Positions 30,613 to 40,563 of a DNA stretch of 64,000 nt are shown piece by piece. The translations under genes were made by a program, and so were the position numbers. The first letter of the stretch is position 1. Each line of letters opens with the position of its first letter. Below the pieces are notes generated by a model that made no database searches, was not told where the DNA came from, and was given only the letters and a program-made list of their open reading frames with translations. Source of the DNA: Paludibacteraceae bacterium (lineage in GTDB: Bacteria; Bacteroidota; Bacteroidia; Bacteroidales; Paludibacteraceae); NCBI GenBank assembly GCA_017625155.1, contig JAGALP010000003.1, forward strand, positions 1 through 64,000, read 5' to 3'.

Positions 30613-30747
30613 ACTTGACTACCGTTCTTCACAGGAGCAGTCACTATCTTTGTAGAAAAACAATTGAGTTTATTCTAATAAATGATTACTTATAATCCAA
30701 AAATAGTTACCTTTGACTCTTTTTGTTTTGTAGATTTAAGTGAAAAA

Positions 30748-30779
30748 TTTGATAAATTCAATATTTTTCTATATCTTTG
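30748..30779 (+). promoter_or_regulatory. Promoter of the helicase gene
   Basis: TTTG (30748-30751), 20-bp spacer, TATCTTTG (30772-30779); the leader is about 65 nt. Confidence 0.7.
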
Positions 30780-30851
30780 CAGCAAATTTATAAATATGAT
30801 ACTTATTTGTATTAAAAATAGGAGTATTAACCAAAATATGATCTAACTTCA

Positions 30852-33125
30852 ATGAGTTACCTAAACGAACTTAACCCTTCGCAGCGTGCTGCTGTGGAAT
30901 ACAATGATGGTCCTCAACTGGTGATTGCTGGTGCGGGATCGGGTAAAACGCGCGTATTGACCTACAAGATTGCTTATCTGCTGGAACATGGAGTAAAAGC
31001 GGGCAATATCTTGGCACTCACCTTTACCAATAAAGCAGCTCGTGAGATGAAATCGCGTATTGCTGCGTTGGTTGGGGATAGTGTGGCTCGTTATCTGTGG
31101 ATGGGCACATTCCACTCTATTTGTTCTAAGATTCTACGTCAAGAAGCTGAATTGCTTGGATATACTCGCGATTTTACCATCTATGATACTACAGATTCGA
31201 AGTCGGTCATTAAGCATATTGTCAAAGATATGCAATTGGACGAAAAGCAGTACAAGACAAATGTGGTATTATCTCGTATTTCCTTGGCGAAAAACCATCT
31301 GCAATCGCCCACTGCTTATAGCTCTAATCGTGAGTTTACTATGCAAGATCGCTTTGAGCGTATTCCAGAAATGTCGCGTATATATATGGAATACAACCGT
31401 CGCTTGAAAGCATGCAATGCGATGGACTTTGACGATTTGTTGTTTTATACCAATACCCTCTTTAAGAAACACGAAGATGTGTTACGCAAGTATCAAGATA
31501 TTTTCCAGTATCTGCTAGTGGACGAATATCAAGACACTAACTATTCGCAATATTTGATTGTCAAACGCTTAGCAGAACCACAGAATAGAATATGTGTTGT
31601 AGGCGATGATGCACAGTCTATATATTCTTTTCGAGGTGCCAATATTGAAAATATCTTGACTTTCCAAAAGGGCTATGAGTCAGCACAATTGTTTAAATTA
31701 GAGCGAAACTATCGTTCTACTCAGACGATTGTTAATGCAGCCAATTCGTTAATTCGTCATAATCGTGGGCAGATTCCTAAGGCAGTATATTCAGAGTTGA
31801 CCTTGGGTGAGAAGCTGACGCTATGTACCTATATGTCGGATCGTGATGAGGCGCAAGCTGTGGCTTCGCAAATCAAACTATTGCATCGTCAAGGAACAGA
31901 TTTTGATCATGTGGCTATCATGTATCGCACGAATGCTCAGTCTCGTGTGATTGAAGATGAACTGCGCCATTTGAGTATTCCATATCGTATTTATGGAGGT
32001 ACTAGCTTCTACCAACGTAAAGAGATAAAAGATGCGATTGCCTATTTCCGTTTGTCATTAAATTCCCATGATAATGAGGCTTTTGCTCGTATTATCAATT
32101 ATCCTTTACGTGGTATAGGTGAAACTACCGTGATGAAGATTCGTGAGGCATCTCGCAATGCTGCATGTTCGATGATGGAGGTGGTGAATGATCCTGTCGC
32201 CACCAAATTAGACGTTTCTGCCGCCACACAAAAGAAATTGACTGCCTTTGCAGAGTTAATCAGCAGTTTTGCTGTGGTGGCTGACACCTTAGATGCTTAT
32301 GAGTTTGCAGACCGAGTATTGCGCGAATCGGGTGTGATGCGCGATGCCAAAGCCGATACCTCGCAAGAGGGGGTTGCCCGATTGGAGAACCTTCAAGAGA
32401 TGTTGTCTGGTATCCATGAGTTTGTGGAGCAACGTATGCGTGAGGATATTGCCTTTACACCTATGGCTGATTTCTTGTCAGAAGTTAGTCTCTTGACTGA
32501 CCAAGACGAGAACTTAGATGATAAGCAATCGCGTGTTACTTTGTTGACAGTTCATGCTGCCAAGGGATTAGAGTTTGGCACTACATTTATTGTGGGGTTG
32601 GAAGAAAACTTATTCCCCTCGCAATTTTGTCAAGCACCCAAGGATATTGAGGAGGAAAGACGCCTATTATATGTGGCTATCACGCGTTCCATGGAACGTT
32701 GTTATCTAACGAATGCTCGCCAGCGCTTTAGAAACGGACAGGTGGTATTCTCTGCTCCTTCTCGATTTATCAAAGATATTGACTCGTGCTATATCCAGCA
32801 ATTACAGTCTATGCAATCCACATCGTTTGCTAGTAAGTCCAATGTCAAGACTACTCCCAAACCAATTTCTTCGTCATCTACGTCTTTAGACAGTAATTCC
32901 AAATTGGTAAGCATTTCTCGCAAAGTGGGTACTTCTACCGCCAAAACACGCAAAGAGGTACGCTCTGAATGGAAAAAGAACGACCGTGTTAATCATAAAG
33001 TATTTGGTGATGGTTTGGTATTGGATGTCTATCGCGAGAACGATAACGATAAGATTGATATTCAATTTGATAATGCGGGTAAAAAGACACTCCTTCTTAC
33101 CTATGCAAAACTCTCGCGAATTTAA
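30852..33125 (+). CDS. pcrA: ATP-dependent DNA helicase, UvrD/PcrA type
   Basis: 757 aa SF1A helicase with all motifs: Q-motif LNPSQRAAV, Walker A AGAGSGKTRVLTYKIAYL, Ia LALTFTNKAAREMK, II LLVDEYQDTNY, III VVGDDAQSIYSFRGA, IV KLERNYRSTQTI, V VTLLTVHAAKGLEF, VI EERRLLYVAITRSMERCYL. A Tudor-like C-terminal domain (VNHKVFGDGLVLDVYREND) is the RNA-polymerase-binding type found in PcrA/UvrD. It unwinds DNA 3'-5' in repair and replication restart. Single gene with its own promoter. Confidence 0.95.
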   Translation: MSYLNELNPSQRAAVEYNDGPQLVIAGAGSGKTRVLTYKIAYLLEHGVKAGNILALTFTNKAAREMKSRIAALVGDSVARYLWMGTFHSICSKILRQEAELLGYTRDFTIYDTTDSKSVIKHIVKDMQLDEKQYKTNVVLSRISLAKNHLQSPTAYSSNREFTMQDRFERIPEMSRIYMEYNRRLKACNAMDFDDLLFYTNTLFKKHEDVLRKYQDIFQYLLVDEYQDTNYSQYLIVKRLAEPQNRICVVGDDAQSIYSFRGANIENILTFQKGYESAQLFKLERNYRSTQTIVNAANSLIRHNRGQIPKAVYSELTLGEKLTLCTYMSDRDEAQAVASQIKLLHRQGTDFDHVAIMYRTNAQSRVIEDELRHLSIPYRIYGGTSFYQRKEIKDAIAYFRLSLNSHDNEAFARIINYPLRGIGETTVMKIREASRNAACSMMEVVNDPVATKLDVSAATQKKLTAFAELISSFAVVADTLDAYEFADRVLRESGVMRDAKADTSQEGVARLENLQEMLSGIHEFVEQRMREDIAFTPMADFLSEVSLLTDQDENLDDKQSRVTLLTVHAAKGLEFGTTFIVGLEENLFPSQFCQAPKDIEEERRLLYVAITRSMERCYLTNARQRFRNGQVVFSAPSRFIKDIDSCYIQQLQSMQSTSFASKSNVKTTPKPISSSSTSLDSNSKLVSISRKVGTSTAKTRKEVRSEWKKNDRVNHKVFGDGLVLDVYRENDNDKIDIQFDNAGKKTLLLTYAKLSRI

Positions 33126-33143
33126 AGTCTAAGGAGAATATTC

Positions 33144-34628
33144 CTACTCTTGAAAACCGAGGATTGTGTATATTTGTCCGTGATGGAGAATATACAGATG
33201 TCCGTTGCGCAGAATTTTAGTAGGAGTGGATTCGTCTGGAAATAACAATTGAAAATGAGATGTACCTGTTCCACTTCGTTGGATATGTTGCGATGTGCGG
33301 GCTGGAACAACTATGGTGTTGCTGTCCGTAGGGGTGGAGTAGATTACAAGGCGCAAGTCATCTTTGCTGCCTCCGAAATTGTTGCCCGAGGTGGTAATGA
33401 GGTTACCCGCATAGTCGAAATGTATGCTACCAATAGCACTGAATGTGGTGGTATAGGTAGTGCGCAAAGATAGAGTAGGGGTATCGCCTTGCCATGTAAT
33501 ATCAAATATGAGGATATTTCCGTCTGCATTTACCATTGCCAATTGATTCTCTTCGCGATTGAGTGCAATGCCAGCACCATTGGAACCATTGATGAGTGTG
33601 GCATCGGTAGATGCATATTGTCGCTTGCCTTCATGGTCGTAGAACATCAGAGCATAGGTACCCGCTTGGTTAGTAAGCGTATGCTGACAGAGCCAAGCAC
33701 CATGACTACAAGCTACTATGGCAAAGTTGCCATTGGTATTGTTGTCTTCCACTGCTATAACTTGAGTGGGTGCTGTCTTCCACTGGCGGGAGATAGTGCC
33801 ATCTTCGTTGCCGATTTGATAGATGACAAAACCTTTTTTAGTGAGTTGGCTATATTCGCCTATATCTTCGTTCATGGCGTAAAGTTTGGTATTTTTACCA
33901 GACCCATAGATGGAAACGCCAGAGCAGGATGAGCCCAAATCGGTGTTGGTGACGGAATTGTACCATACGCCATTGTCATCATTCTGTATGCCACTAAAGA
34001 ATTGTTTCTCGCTATAATCGACGGGATTCATGATGGTGATGCCGCTTTTGAGATCTCCCCAATCGGGCCAATAGATATAGCCTTCGCTGTCAATAGCAGG
34101 ACGGCCTGTAGAATTGAATGTGATGTAATCGTTGCCTGTTGCGAATGTGGGTTGGTAGGCATAATCAAAGGCATGGATATGGCATAGCCCTACTCCCTTT
34201 CGGTTGGCAAGGTAGATATAGCCGAAGTAGTCTGATTCTGGATGATTGTTAATTGCTGCATAAGCGCGAGTGCAAACCTCTCCCTCATAGATAATACCAA
34301 ACTGTGGATTGCTTGCAGCAGATAGTTGTAAGCTCCAAGCGATGGTAGTGTGGGATGAAGGTAGTGCAGATGCGGGAATAGTAATGGTATTATCGCCAGA
34401 TTGGATCGGTTGAGGAATCGTATATTCGCCAAGCGATTCGCCACTGATGGTGTGGAAAAGCAGTTTGCCCGAAATAGGTTGGGTGTTGGCAAAGAAAGTG
34501 AATGTATAATCATTTCCACTCTGTGCTACACGCAAATCATATGCCATGATATGTGGGACGGTAGTAGCAGATATGGCGATATTACCCCATAGACATGCTA
34601 CAATGAGGCTGAGTACGAGTCGTTTCAT
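33144..34628 (-). CDS. Secreted propeller-like protein with Bacteroidales C-terminal tail
   Basis: 494 aa. Signal peptide MKRLVLSLIVACLWGNIAIS, then a FlgD-like beta-sandwich region (PHIMAYDLRVAQSGNDYTFT) to about residue 110. The long middle reads like a beta-propeller (repeated GYIYLANRKG, GYIYWPDWGD, LAMVNADGNILIFD). The last ~25 residues, TPTKILRNGHLYILHHGQIY and TILG, form a tail shared with the 44012 protein and similar to the first half of a type IX secretion CTD. Its target is unknown. It is last in a same-strand run with the barrel and TPR genes, 9 bp after the barrel. Confidence 0.72.
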   Translation of the reverse strand: MKRLVLSLIVACLWGNIAISATTVPHIMAYDLRVAQSGNDYTFTFFANTQPISGKLLFHTISGESLGEYTIPQPIQSGDNTITIPASALPSSHTTIAWSLQLSAASNPQFGIIYEGEVCTRAYAAINNHPESDYFGYIYLANRKGVGLCHIHAFDYAYQPTFATGNDYITFNSTGRPAIDSEGYIYWPDWGDLKSGITIMNPVDYSEKQFFSGIQNDDNGVWYNSVTNTDLGSSCSGVSIYGSGKNTKLYAMNEDIGEYSQLTKKGFVIYQIGNEDGTISRQWKTAPTQVIAVEDNNTNGNFAIVACSHGAWLCQHTLTNQAGTYALMFYDHEGKRQYASTDATLINGSNGAGIALNREENQLAMVNADGNILIFDITWQGDTPTLSLRTTYTTTFSAIGSIHFDYAGNLITTSGNNFGGSKDDLRLVIYSTPTDSNTIVVPARTSQHIQRSGTGTSHFQLLFPDESTPTKILRNGHLYILHHGQIYTILGFQE

Positions 34629-34637
34629 ACGTGTGTG

Positions 34638-36281
34638 TTAGAATTTGAATTTAACACCCGCCAAAAAGTGGATACCTTGTGAATGATAACCGTAGAAGTA
34701 TTCGCTTCTGCGATGGAGGTAGTCATTGAGTTGCAAGTAAGCAACCAACCAACGATTGACAGCATATTGACCACCAATATTGAGCGATATGATTGGGGCA
34801 AGTGTTTGATCGCCTTGGGTGGTATGTGCTAAGCGACTGCCTGCGAAATAATTGTCGGAGTAGATGCTCCATTTAGAGTCGATATGCACGTCCAATCGCG
34901 CTTTAATATCCCAATTAGGACGGTCGTAGATAGGCTGTTCCGCAGTCCAGAAATAGTAGTTGCCTGCTACGTTAAGTTCAAGGATATCGCGGTAGTGGTA
35001 GTGCATAGAGGCACCCACTTTCCATCGTTGGTAATTAGTAAACCACAGATGGTAGTCTGTGATAACATTCGCATCGTTTAATATGGCCTTCATATTGTAT
35101 GCGTTCATCATATACGCATACCCGCCGTAGATGTCAATGAGCATAGTGGCGACAGGGCGAATCTTGAAGCCGAGTTGTGCATCTATAGGAGTATAGTTAC
35201 GCGGATGTTGGAGAGTAAGCCCTTGATGCAGGTTTAGATAGCGGTTGTAACTCGTGAACTCTTGTAGCGAACCATTGCCAAAATAGCCATGAGCATTGGT
35301 ATAGAGATGGAAGACATTGTCCATCATATGCCATTCGAATTCTACATTTGGTGAAGGTGCGAAACTGATGTCTTCTGCACCGCTGAGCAACTGACCATTG
35401 CCCAGATTGATGTCTAAATTGACACCAGCATGTAGGCGAATATTTTTGCTATGGAACTCATAGAATGGCTCAAGATGAATGGCATGGCGAGGAGCGATAG
35501 ATGCGGTGAAAGTGGTGTCGGTGATGGTGTAGAATGCATTGAGCACCGATGCATTGATACCAGCTTTGTGGTAGTCGGCTTTCCATGCGAAGTCAAGATA
35601 GGAGCGTACTTGATGTTCGATGGCGTGGTTGGTAGCGAAGAAAGCATTATAACCTGTTTGTATGCGGTAGAGAATACCATCTTTCTTGGTGGATTGTACA
35701 CCTATTTTGGCTTGTGCATTCCAGAATGTACGCCAAGGGAAAAATGCCTTGTATGCCGTGCTATCAAGTTGATATGCAAACGCTTCGTTTTGTCCCTCAA
35801 GTCCGAAATAGAAGTCTGCGCCCGAGAAGTGGCGTGTAGCCAACATACCTAAGATAGATTGAGCAAGTGCATCTTTTCCCCAATACGCATCGTGGTTGGC
35901 ATAGAGGTCGAGCGACATCTTCTTTTTGTGGTTGATTTGGTAGGCAAACAGCATGTGCGTATTGCGGTAGCCAAGTGCTCCCTCAATCACGCCGTTGAGT
36001 GGAGTGGGTGTGGAGAACTTGGTGGAAGAAGCGGGTAGAGCGTGGAGGTTATAGCCAATAGAGAGTGGGTTAGAGTAGGTGGAATACACTACAGGATTGA
36101 GTTGTGGGGTGTATTGGATGAAAGTAGGTGTGGTAGTGATAGCTTGTGTTTGCTCAATCTCAGGCTGATAATCGCGCTCCACAGTGACCACACGATTGAA
36201 TACTGTGTCTTGTGCTTGAGCGACGCAAGGAATGCTCAATATCAGTACGCACGCAAGGGCTATTGGATATAATCGTATCAT
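34638..36281 (-). CDS. Outer-membrane beta-barrel protein, TonB-receptor-like without plug
   Basis: 547 aa. Signal peptide (MIRLYPIALACVLILSIPCV, AQA cleavage), a short periplasmic stretch (VFNRVVTVERDYQPEIEQTQ), then repeated amphipathic beta-strands through to a terminal HFLAGVKFKF typical of an outer-membrane last strand. There is no plug or TonB box. It overlaps the TPR gene by 4 bp (ATGA type), so the two proteins are made together and probably form one envelope complex. The function is not known to me. Confidence 0.78.
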   Translation of the reverse strand: MIRLYPIALACVLILSIPCVAQAQDTVFNRVVTVERDYQPEIEQTQAITTTPTFIQYTPQLNPVVYSTYSNPLSIGYNLHALPASSTKFSTPTPLNGVIEGALGYRNTHMLFAYQINHKKKMSLDLYANHDAYWGKDALAQSILGMLATRHFSGADFYFGLEGQNEAFAYQLDSTAYKAFFPWRTFWNAQAKIGVQSTKKDGILYRIQTGYNAFFATNHAIEHQVRSYLDFAWKADYHKAGINASVLNAFYTITDTTFTASIAPRHAIHLEPFYEFHSKNIRLHAGVNLDINLGNGQLLSGAEDISFAPSPNVEFEWHMMDNVFHLYTNAHGYFGNGSLQEFTSYNRYLNLHQGLTLQHPRNYTPIDAQLGFKIRPVATMLIDIYGGYAYMMNAYNMKAILNDANVITDYHLWFTNYQRWKVGASMHYHYRDILELNVAGNYYFWTAEQPIYDRPNWDIKARLDVHIDSKWSIYSDNYFAGSRLAHTTQGDQTLAPIISLNIGGQYAVNRWLVAYLQLNDYLHRRSEYFYGYHSQGIHFLAGVKFKF

Positions 36282-39217
36282 AATGTTTCCTCCTCTGTTT
36301 CGGTAGTTGGTTGTTCGTTTTGCTGCTCTAATTGTGCAATCGCTTGTAACTTAGTTTCTATAAGCGCAGGGATATCATCTTGCAGTTTGTAGTTGGATTG
36401 CAACGCCAATAGGTATTGCTTAGCTTGGAAGATTTCATTGCGTTCCACGTTAATATCCGAGAGTAGAATCAGGCTCTTTGCCAACCAGTATTGGTGTGAG
36501 GTCTGGAGTTGGGTAAAGGACATGATCTCGTGTTCTGCCATGTCTATAGCACCAAGGTGGAAGTAGCAATCAGCCAATTGATATTTCGCTTCCGCTCCCC
36601 ATGCGGTGCGAACCTCTTTAGCCAGTGGTGTGAGGTCCACAACAGCTAGTCCATATTGCTTATCATGTAAGTGACCTTTGGCACGGCAGTAGAGTGCTTC
36701 GTTGCGTATGTCAGAGCTCAGGTTGTCTTGTTCAAGTAACTGTGTGGCAGCTTGGATAGTGGCAGTTTGGTCACCGATATGGTGGTTGCAGCGCAAGATA
36801 CCAATTATGGCAGTGAGGCGATTGGCAGATGATGATGCCACCTCTTGCATACGTTGGAAATAATAGAGAGCGGTGCGGTACTCTTGCTTGTCGTAGCTCA
36901 GTTCTGCTACGCGCATGCACGCCTCCTCCATATATGGGTTGCCTTGTATATCAGCCAAGGTGCTGTATTGATCGATAGCTTGGTCGTACTGCTTGAGTTG
37001 GTAGTAACTATTGGCTGCATAGTACGTGGCATTGGTGCAATGACGTCCACCTGGACAGAAACGAGTGAGATAGGTGGTAAGTCCAGCAGCAGCTTGCGCA
37101 TAATTGCCAAGCATGTATTGTAGTTCGGCAGTGACATATACGAGCGAATCTTCGCTGGTAGAAGATTGCATCTTCATGCGATTGAGTGTCTTAGTATAGG
37201 CGATATACTCATCAATCTTGTTGGTTTCTACATATACTTGCTCCAGTCCTTCGAGGGCTGCATATGCTTCCTCTGTGCCAGGATAGTGTTCAATCGTGGA
37301 TTTGAAGGATAGAATAGCTTGGTCATATTGCTTGGTGGTGCGATAGGTCATACCCAATTCAAGTGAAGATTTAGGTGCTTGACTGCTGTTAGGATATTTC
37401 TTTAGCAGTTGTTGATAGGTATGAATCGCATCCTCGTTTTTATTTTGTTGCAGTTGTGCACGTGCAATCTCATACATAGCATCATCTGCATAATCCGAAC
37501 GAGGATATTGTTCGATGAGCGATGTCAGCACTGCTGCTTTCTCGGCGTAATGATGTAGCAGGCCTTGTGCATAGCCTTGCTGCAGGATGGCGTAATCGGC
37601 ACCATTACTCTTGAGTTCCGCCACTTGGTGGTATACGTCGCTTGCTTGTTGGAAATCGCGTGCTTGGAAGAGGCAATCGCCGATGCGATTCAATGCGTCG
37701 GCATACGTAGTATTGGCGGTGTTATCGCCCATTGCTGCTACGTATTGGCGGAAGATAGGTGCTGCTGCGGCAAAGTCTTTTTGATTGAACAAGGCGTATG
37801 CATGCAGATAGAGAGCCGTTGTCTTGTTGGTTGATTCCGCGATATTAGGTTGCTGTAGATAGCATTGTAGTTGTGCAATGGCTTGTGGATATTGGTGTAT
37901 GCGGTAATGCGCTTGCGCAGCGAGGTAATATGCCTCTGTCTTGTAGGTAGATGGTTGAGTGGCGTTCTCAATCACGGCGTTTGCCCATTTGAGTACATCA
38001 ATCATCTTGCCCTGTACAAATGCATCCACAGCCAATTGATAACGCAGGTGCTGCATGGTTTGCAACATCTGTTCGTTGGGTGTAGAGATGGTTTGCAATG
38101 CATCCAATGCCGATTGGTAGTTTTTGCTGGTGAGGTATAAATCTGCCATCAGAGCATACACCTTATTGATATATTGTGAGTTGGGGTACTCACGAATGAA
38201 GTCTTGGAATGCCGTCACACTTTCACCCAAAGCGGAGTTTTGGATATAGGTGGCTTGTACGTAGTTGTACATGGCTTCTTCGCGAAGTTTAGGATTGATA
38301 TTGTAGCGAATGGCAGTAGCGTATGCTAGTTTCGCTTTTTCGATATCTTCTAATCGCAGATAAGCATGACCGAGGTGTAAGCATGTATTTTCGGATATGG
38401 AGTCCTCTTGCAGTTTGATGAGTTTGAGATTGTCAACAGCTTCTTGCCAATCTCGATTCATATAGTGTGACATACCGAGCAGGTACATATCGTTGCGTAC
38501 GATTTCTTTCTTTGCCTCTTGTCGCAAAGTGCGATATGCTTCCAGATGGCGCACGGCATCATCATAGGCAGAGTCTTGGTAGTACATTTCGCCTAACATG
38601 CGATGGAGCTCATCATTGTATTGGTTATCGGGGTAGTTCTTCAGCAACTCCTCAGCGCGTTGATAGACTTTGTCATACTCTTGCTGTGCATAGTAGATTT
38701 GCACGATGTAATAGGGGGCAATTTGCTTGTAGCCACCAAGCTGCTCAATGGAGAGAAACTCAGCCAATGCTTGTGGGTAATTCTTTTGGCTATAATAAGT
38801 ATAGCCAGTGTAATAGGTAGCTTGCAATGAATATGCAGATTGTTTGTTCTTTACTCGCAACATACATGGCAGTGCCTTCTCATAATCTTTTTGCTGTAAG
38901 TAAGCATAACCCAAGTAAAAATAGTACATGGGTTCTGATCTACGTGAGAGATTTTTAACCTTTACCTTACTGAAGATCTTAATGGCATTTTTATACTTTT
39001 CTTTTTCAGTATATAGCACGCCTTGCATTGTTCGAACTTCATCTTCGTAAGTCGTGTAAGGATATTGGTCAAGATACTGTTTGAGGTTGTTTTGCGTATT
39101 AGGCATACGTTGTTCAAACTGCTGTTGAACATTCTTGAATGCCTGTTCGTAGTCTTGAGCTATTGTATAGGATATTCCCAAGACCACACTTGCTATGATA
39201 CAAACAATTCGTTTCAT
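36278..39217 (-). CDS. Large periplasmic tetratricopeptide-repeat protein
   Basis: 979 aa with a signal peptide (MKRIVCIIASVVLGISYTIA). About 20 TPR motifs, many of the YbgF/BamD-like TPR_6 type (YPNSSQAPKSSLELGMTYRT, YPRSDYADDAMYEIARAQLQ, YPGTEEAYAALEGLEQVYVE). The C-terminus is Gln/Glu-rich (AQLEQQNEQPTTETEEETL). TPR arrays scaffold protein complexes; the coupled outer-membrane barrel downstream suggests envelope or export work. It starts 14 bp after potD and so may be read from the pot promoter, though no functional link is evident. Confidence 0.88.
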   Translation of the reverse strand: MKRIVCIIASVVLGISYTIAQDYEQAFKNVQQQFEQRMPNTQNNLKQYLDQYPYTTYEDEVRTMQGVLYTEKEKYKNAIKIFSKVKVKNLSRRSEPMYYFYLGYAYLQQKDYEKALPCMLRVKNKQSAYSLQATYYTGYTYYSQKNYPQALAEFLSIEQLGGYKQIAPYYIVQIYYAQQEYDKVYQRAEELLKNYPDNQYNDELHRMLGEMYYQDSAYDDAVRHLEAYRTLRQEAKKEIVRNDMYLLGMSHYMNRDWQEAVDNLKLIKLQEDSISENTCLHLGHAYLRLEDIEKAKLAYATAIRYNINPKLREEAMYNYVQATYIQNSALGESVTAFQDFIREYPNSQYINKVYALMADLYLTSKNYQSALDALQTISTPNEQMLQTMQHLRYQLAVDAFVQGKMIDVLKWANAVIENATQPSTYKTEAYYLAAQAHYRIHQYPQAIAQLQCYLQQPNIAESTNKTTALYLHAYALFNQKDFAAAAPIFRQYVAAMGDNTANTTYADALNRIGDCLFQARDFQQASDVYHQVAELKSNGADYAILQQGYAQGLLHHYAEKAAVLTSLIEQYPRSDYADDAMYEIARAQLQQNKNEDAIHTYQQLLKKYPNSSQAPKSSLELGMTYRTTKQYDQAILSFKSTIEHYPGTEEAYAALEGLEQVYVETNKIDEYIAYTKTLNRMKMQSSTSEDSLVYVTAELQYMLGNYAQAAAGLTTYLTRFCPGGRHCTNATYYAANSYYQLKQYDQAIDQYSTLADIQGNPYMEEACMRVAELSYDKQEYRTALYYFQRMQEVASSSANRLTAIIGILRCNHHIGDQTATIQAATQLLEQDNLSSDIRNEALYCRAKGHLHDKQYGLAVVDLTPLAKEVRTAWGAEAKYQLADCYFHLGAIDMAEHEIMSFTQLQTSHQYWLAKSLILLSDINVERNEIFQAKQYLLALQSNYKLQDDIPALIETKLQAIAQLEQQNEQPTTETEEETL

Positions 39218-39231
39218 TGGCTATAAAGTAA

Positions 39232-40563
39232 TTATCTTTTTCTACGGTTACGTTTTTTGCGTTGCATGTCGCGTTGGCGTTTGCGATTGATGGCTTGGAT
39301 AATCACCACCACCATGATGAGCACCAATACAACGATGATGAATATCACCAATCCGCTGCTCAGGTTGTCGCCCTTGACGCGTGACCACATAGCCAACATA
39401 TCCTCGGTCTTATCACCACAGTCGTGCATGAGTGCGCAACGCTCAATTACTTTGGCATCTGGATAGAAGACGTGATTGGCGTGCACGGAATCTGCGCCTT
39501 CGCCAAAGAAATAAGTTAGGTCGGAGGTCGCTTCAATCTCCTCATCGTTTGCCCATGCAAGAATAGTAGAGTCTGCCACCACGCTCACGTAGCCAATCTC
39601 CTCCATGTTGAGGATGGCGTTCTCGGGCATACACATGTAATTGATGAAGTAGCTTGCTGCCTTGGTGTTCTTCGCATAGATAGGGATACACCATCCGTCG
39701 AACCACACATTGCTACCCTCTTCAGGCACGAAATATTCGAGGTTAACGCCCACTTCGCTTGCCTCATCTATTGCCCATTGTGCATCGCCTGACCAGCTGA
39801 GGTTGAGCCATGCTTTGCCTTTGGTCATCTCCTCTTTGCCGAAGTCCACTTCCCAACCTGCGATATTGTCTTTCATGCTGGTGAGGAACTCCTCTACGCG
39901 TTGAATACGCTCATCGGTCACGTTTGCCACCAACTCATCGCGTGTCACTTCGCCACGCGCAATCTCGTCGCGATAAGCATAGAGTACTACTACGGAGTAG
40001 ATATCGCGGAAGGCATCTTTCATAAACACTTTGCCAGCAAACTCAGGGTTCTGCAAACCGCCTAAAGAAAGTATTTCAGATTTGTCCACCAATGCGGTGT
40101 TATAGAGAATACCAGTTGTACCCCACATATAGCCCACAGTGTAGTCTGCTACGCATACACTGCTGTCGGGTGCCATCTGTTGGAACTTATCCACCGCGAA
40201 AGGAGAAACTAGTTGGGTGTAGTCGGGTGTTTGACCAAAATCCTTATTGATAGGTTGCAGCAGTCCGTTGCGCAACATACGCTCGATGATGTATTCCGAT
40301 GGACAAATCACGTCATAATCTTCTTGTCCCACCTCAATCTCGGTGAGCATCGACTCGTTGATGTCGAAAGTTTGGTATAGCACTTCTACCTGCTCTCCTG
40401 TTTGCTCGTAGTACCAAGCAGGGAAACCGTTGAGCACGTTCATGTCGATATAATCGGCCCAGTTATAAACTTTGAGCGTATGCTCGCGATCAGCAGCAAA
40501 AGCGTTAGATACCAATACACAAGGTAGCACCAAAGCGGCTACAGCAAAAAAGAACTTTTTCAT
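39232..40563 (-). CDS. potD: Spermidine/putrescine-binding protein with C-terminal membrane anchor
   Basis: 443 aa. Signal peptide (MKKFFFAVAALVLPCVLVSN), then the PotD fold: LKVYNWADYIDMNVLNGFPA, YDVICPSEYIIERMLRNGLL, GYMWGTTGILYNTALV, LNLSWSGDAQWAIDEA, FDGWCIPIYAKNTKAASYFI. Residues ~402-425 are an added transmembrane helix (LVIFIIVVLVLIMVVVIIQA), then a very basic tail (RKRQRDMQRKKRNRRKR) that should face the cytoplasm. Typical PotD is ~350 aa and free in the periplasm; here the binding domain is tethered to the inner membrane. It overlaps potC by 4 bp. Confidence 0.92.
   Translation of the reverse strand: MKKFFFAVAALVLPCVLVSNAFAADREHTLKVYNWADYIDMNVLNGFPAWYYEQTGEQVEVLYQTFDINESMLTEIEVGQEDYDVICPSEYIIERMLRNGLLQPINKDFGQTPDYTQLVSPFAVDKFQQMAPDSSVCVADYTVGYMWGTTGILYNTALVDKSEILSLGGLQNPEFAGKVFMKDAFRDIYSVVVLYAYRDEIARGEVTRDELVANVTDERIQRVEEFLTSMKDNIAGWEVDFGKEEMTKGKAWLNLSWSGDAQWAIDEASEVGVNLEYFVPEEGSNVWFDGWCIPIYAKNTKAASYFINYMCMPENAILNMEEIGYVSVVADSTILAWANDEEIEATSDLTYFFGEGADSVHANHVFYPDAKVIERCALMHDCGDKTEDMLAMWSRVKGDNLSSGLVIFIIVVLVLIMVVVIIQAINRKRQRDMQRKKRNRRKR

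Noticed and set aside
30645-30652. TATCTTTG as a second helicase promoter
   Set aside because: No TTTG or CTTG lies 19-21 bp upstream, whereas the box at 30772 has a perfect one.
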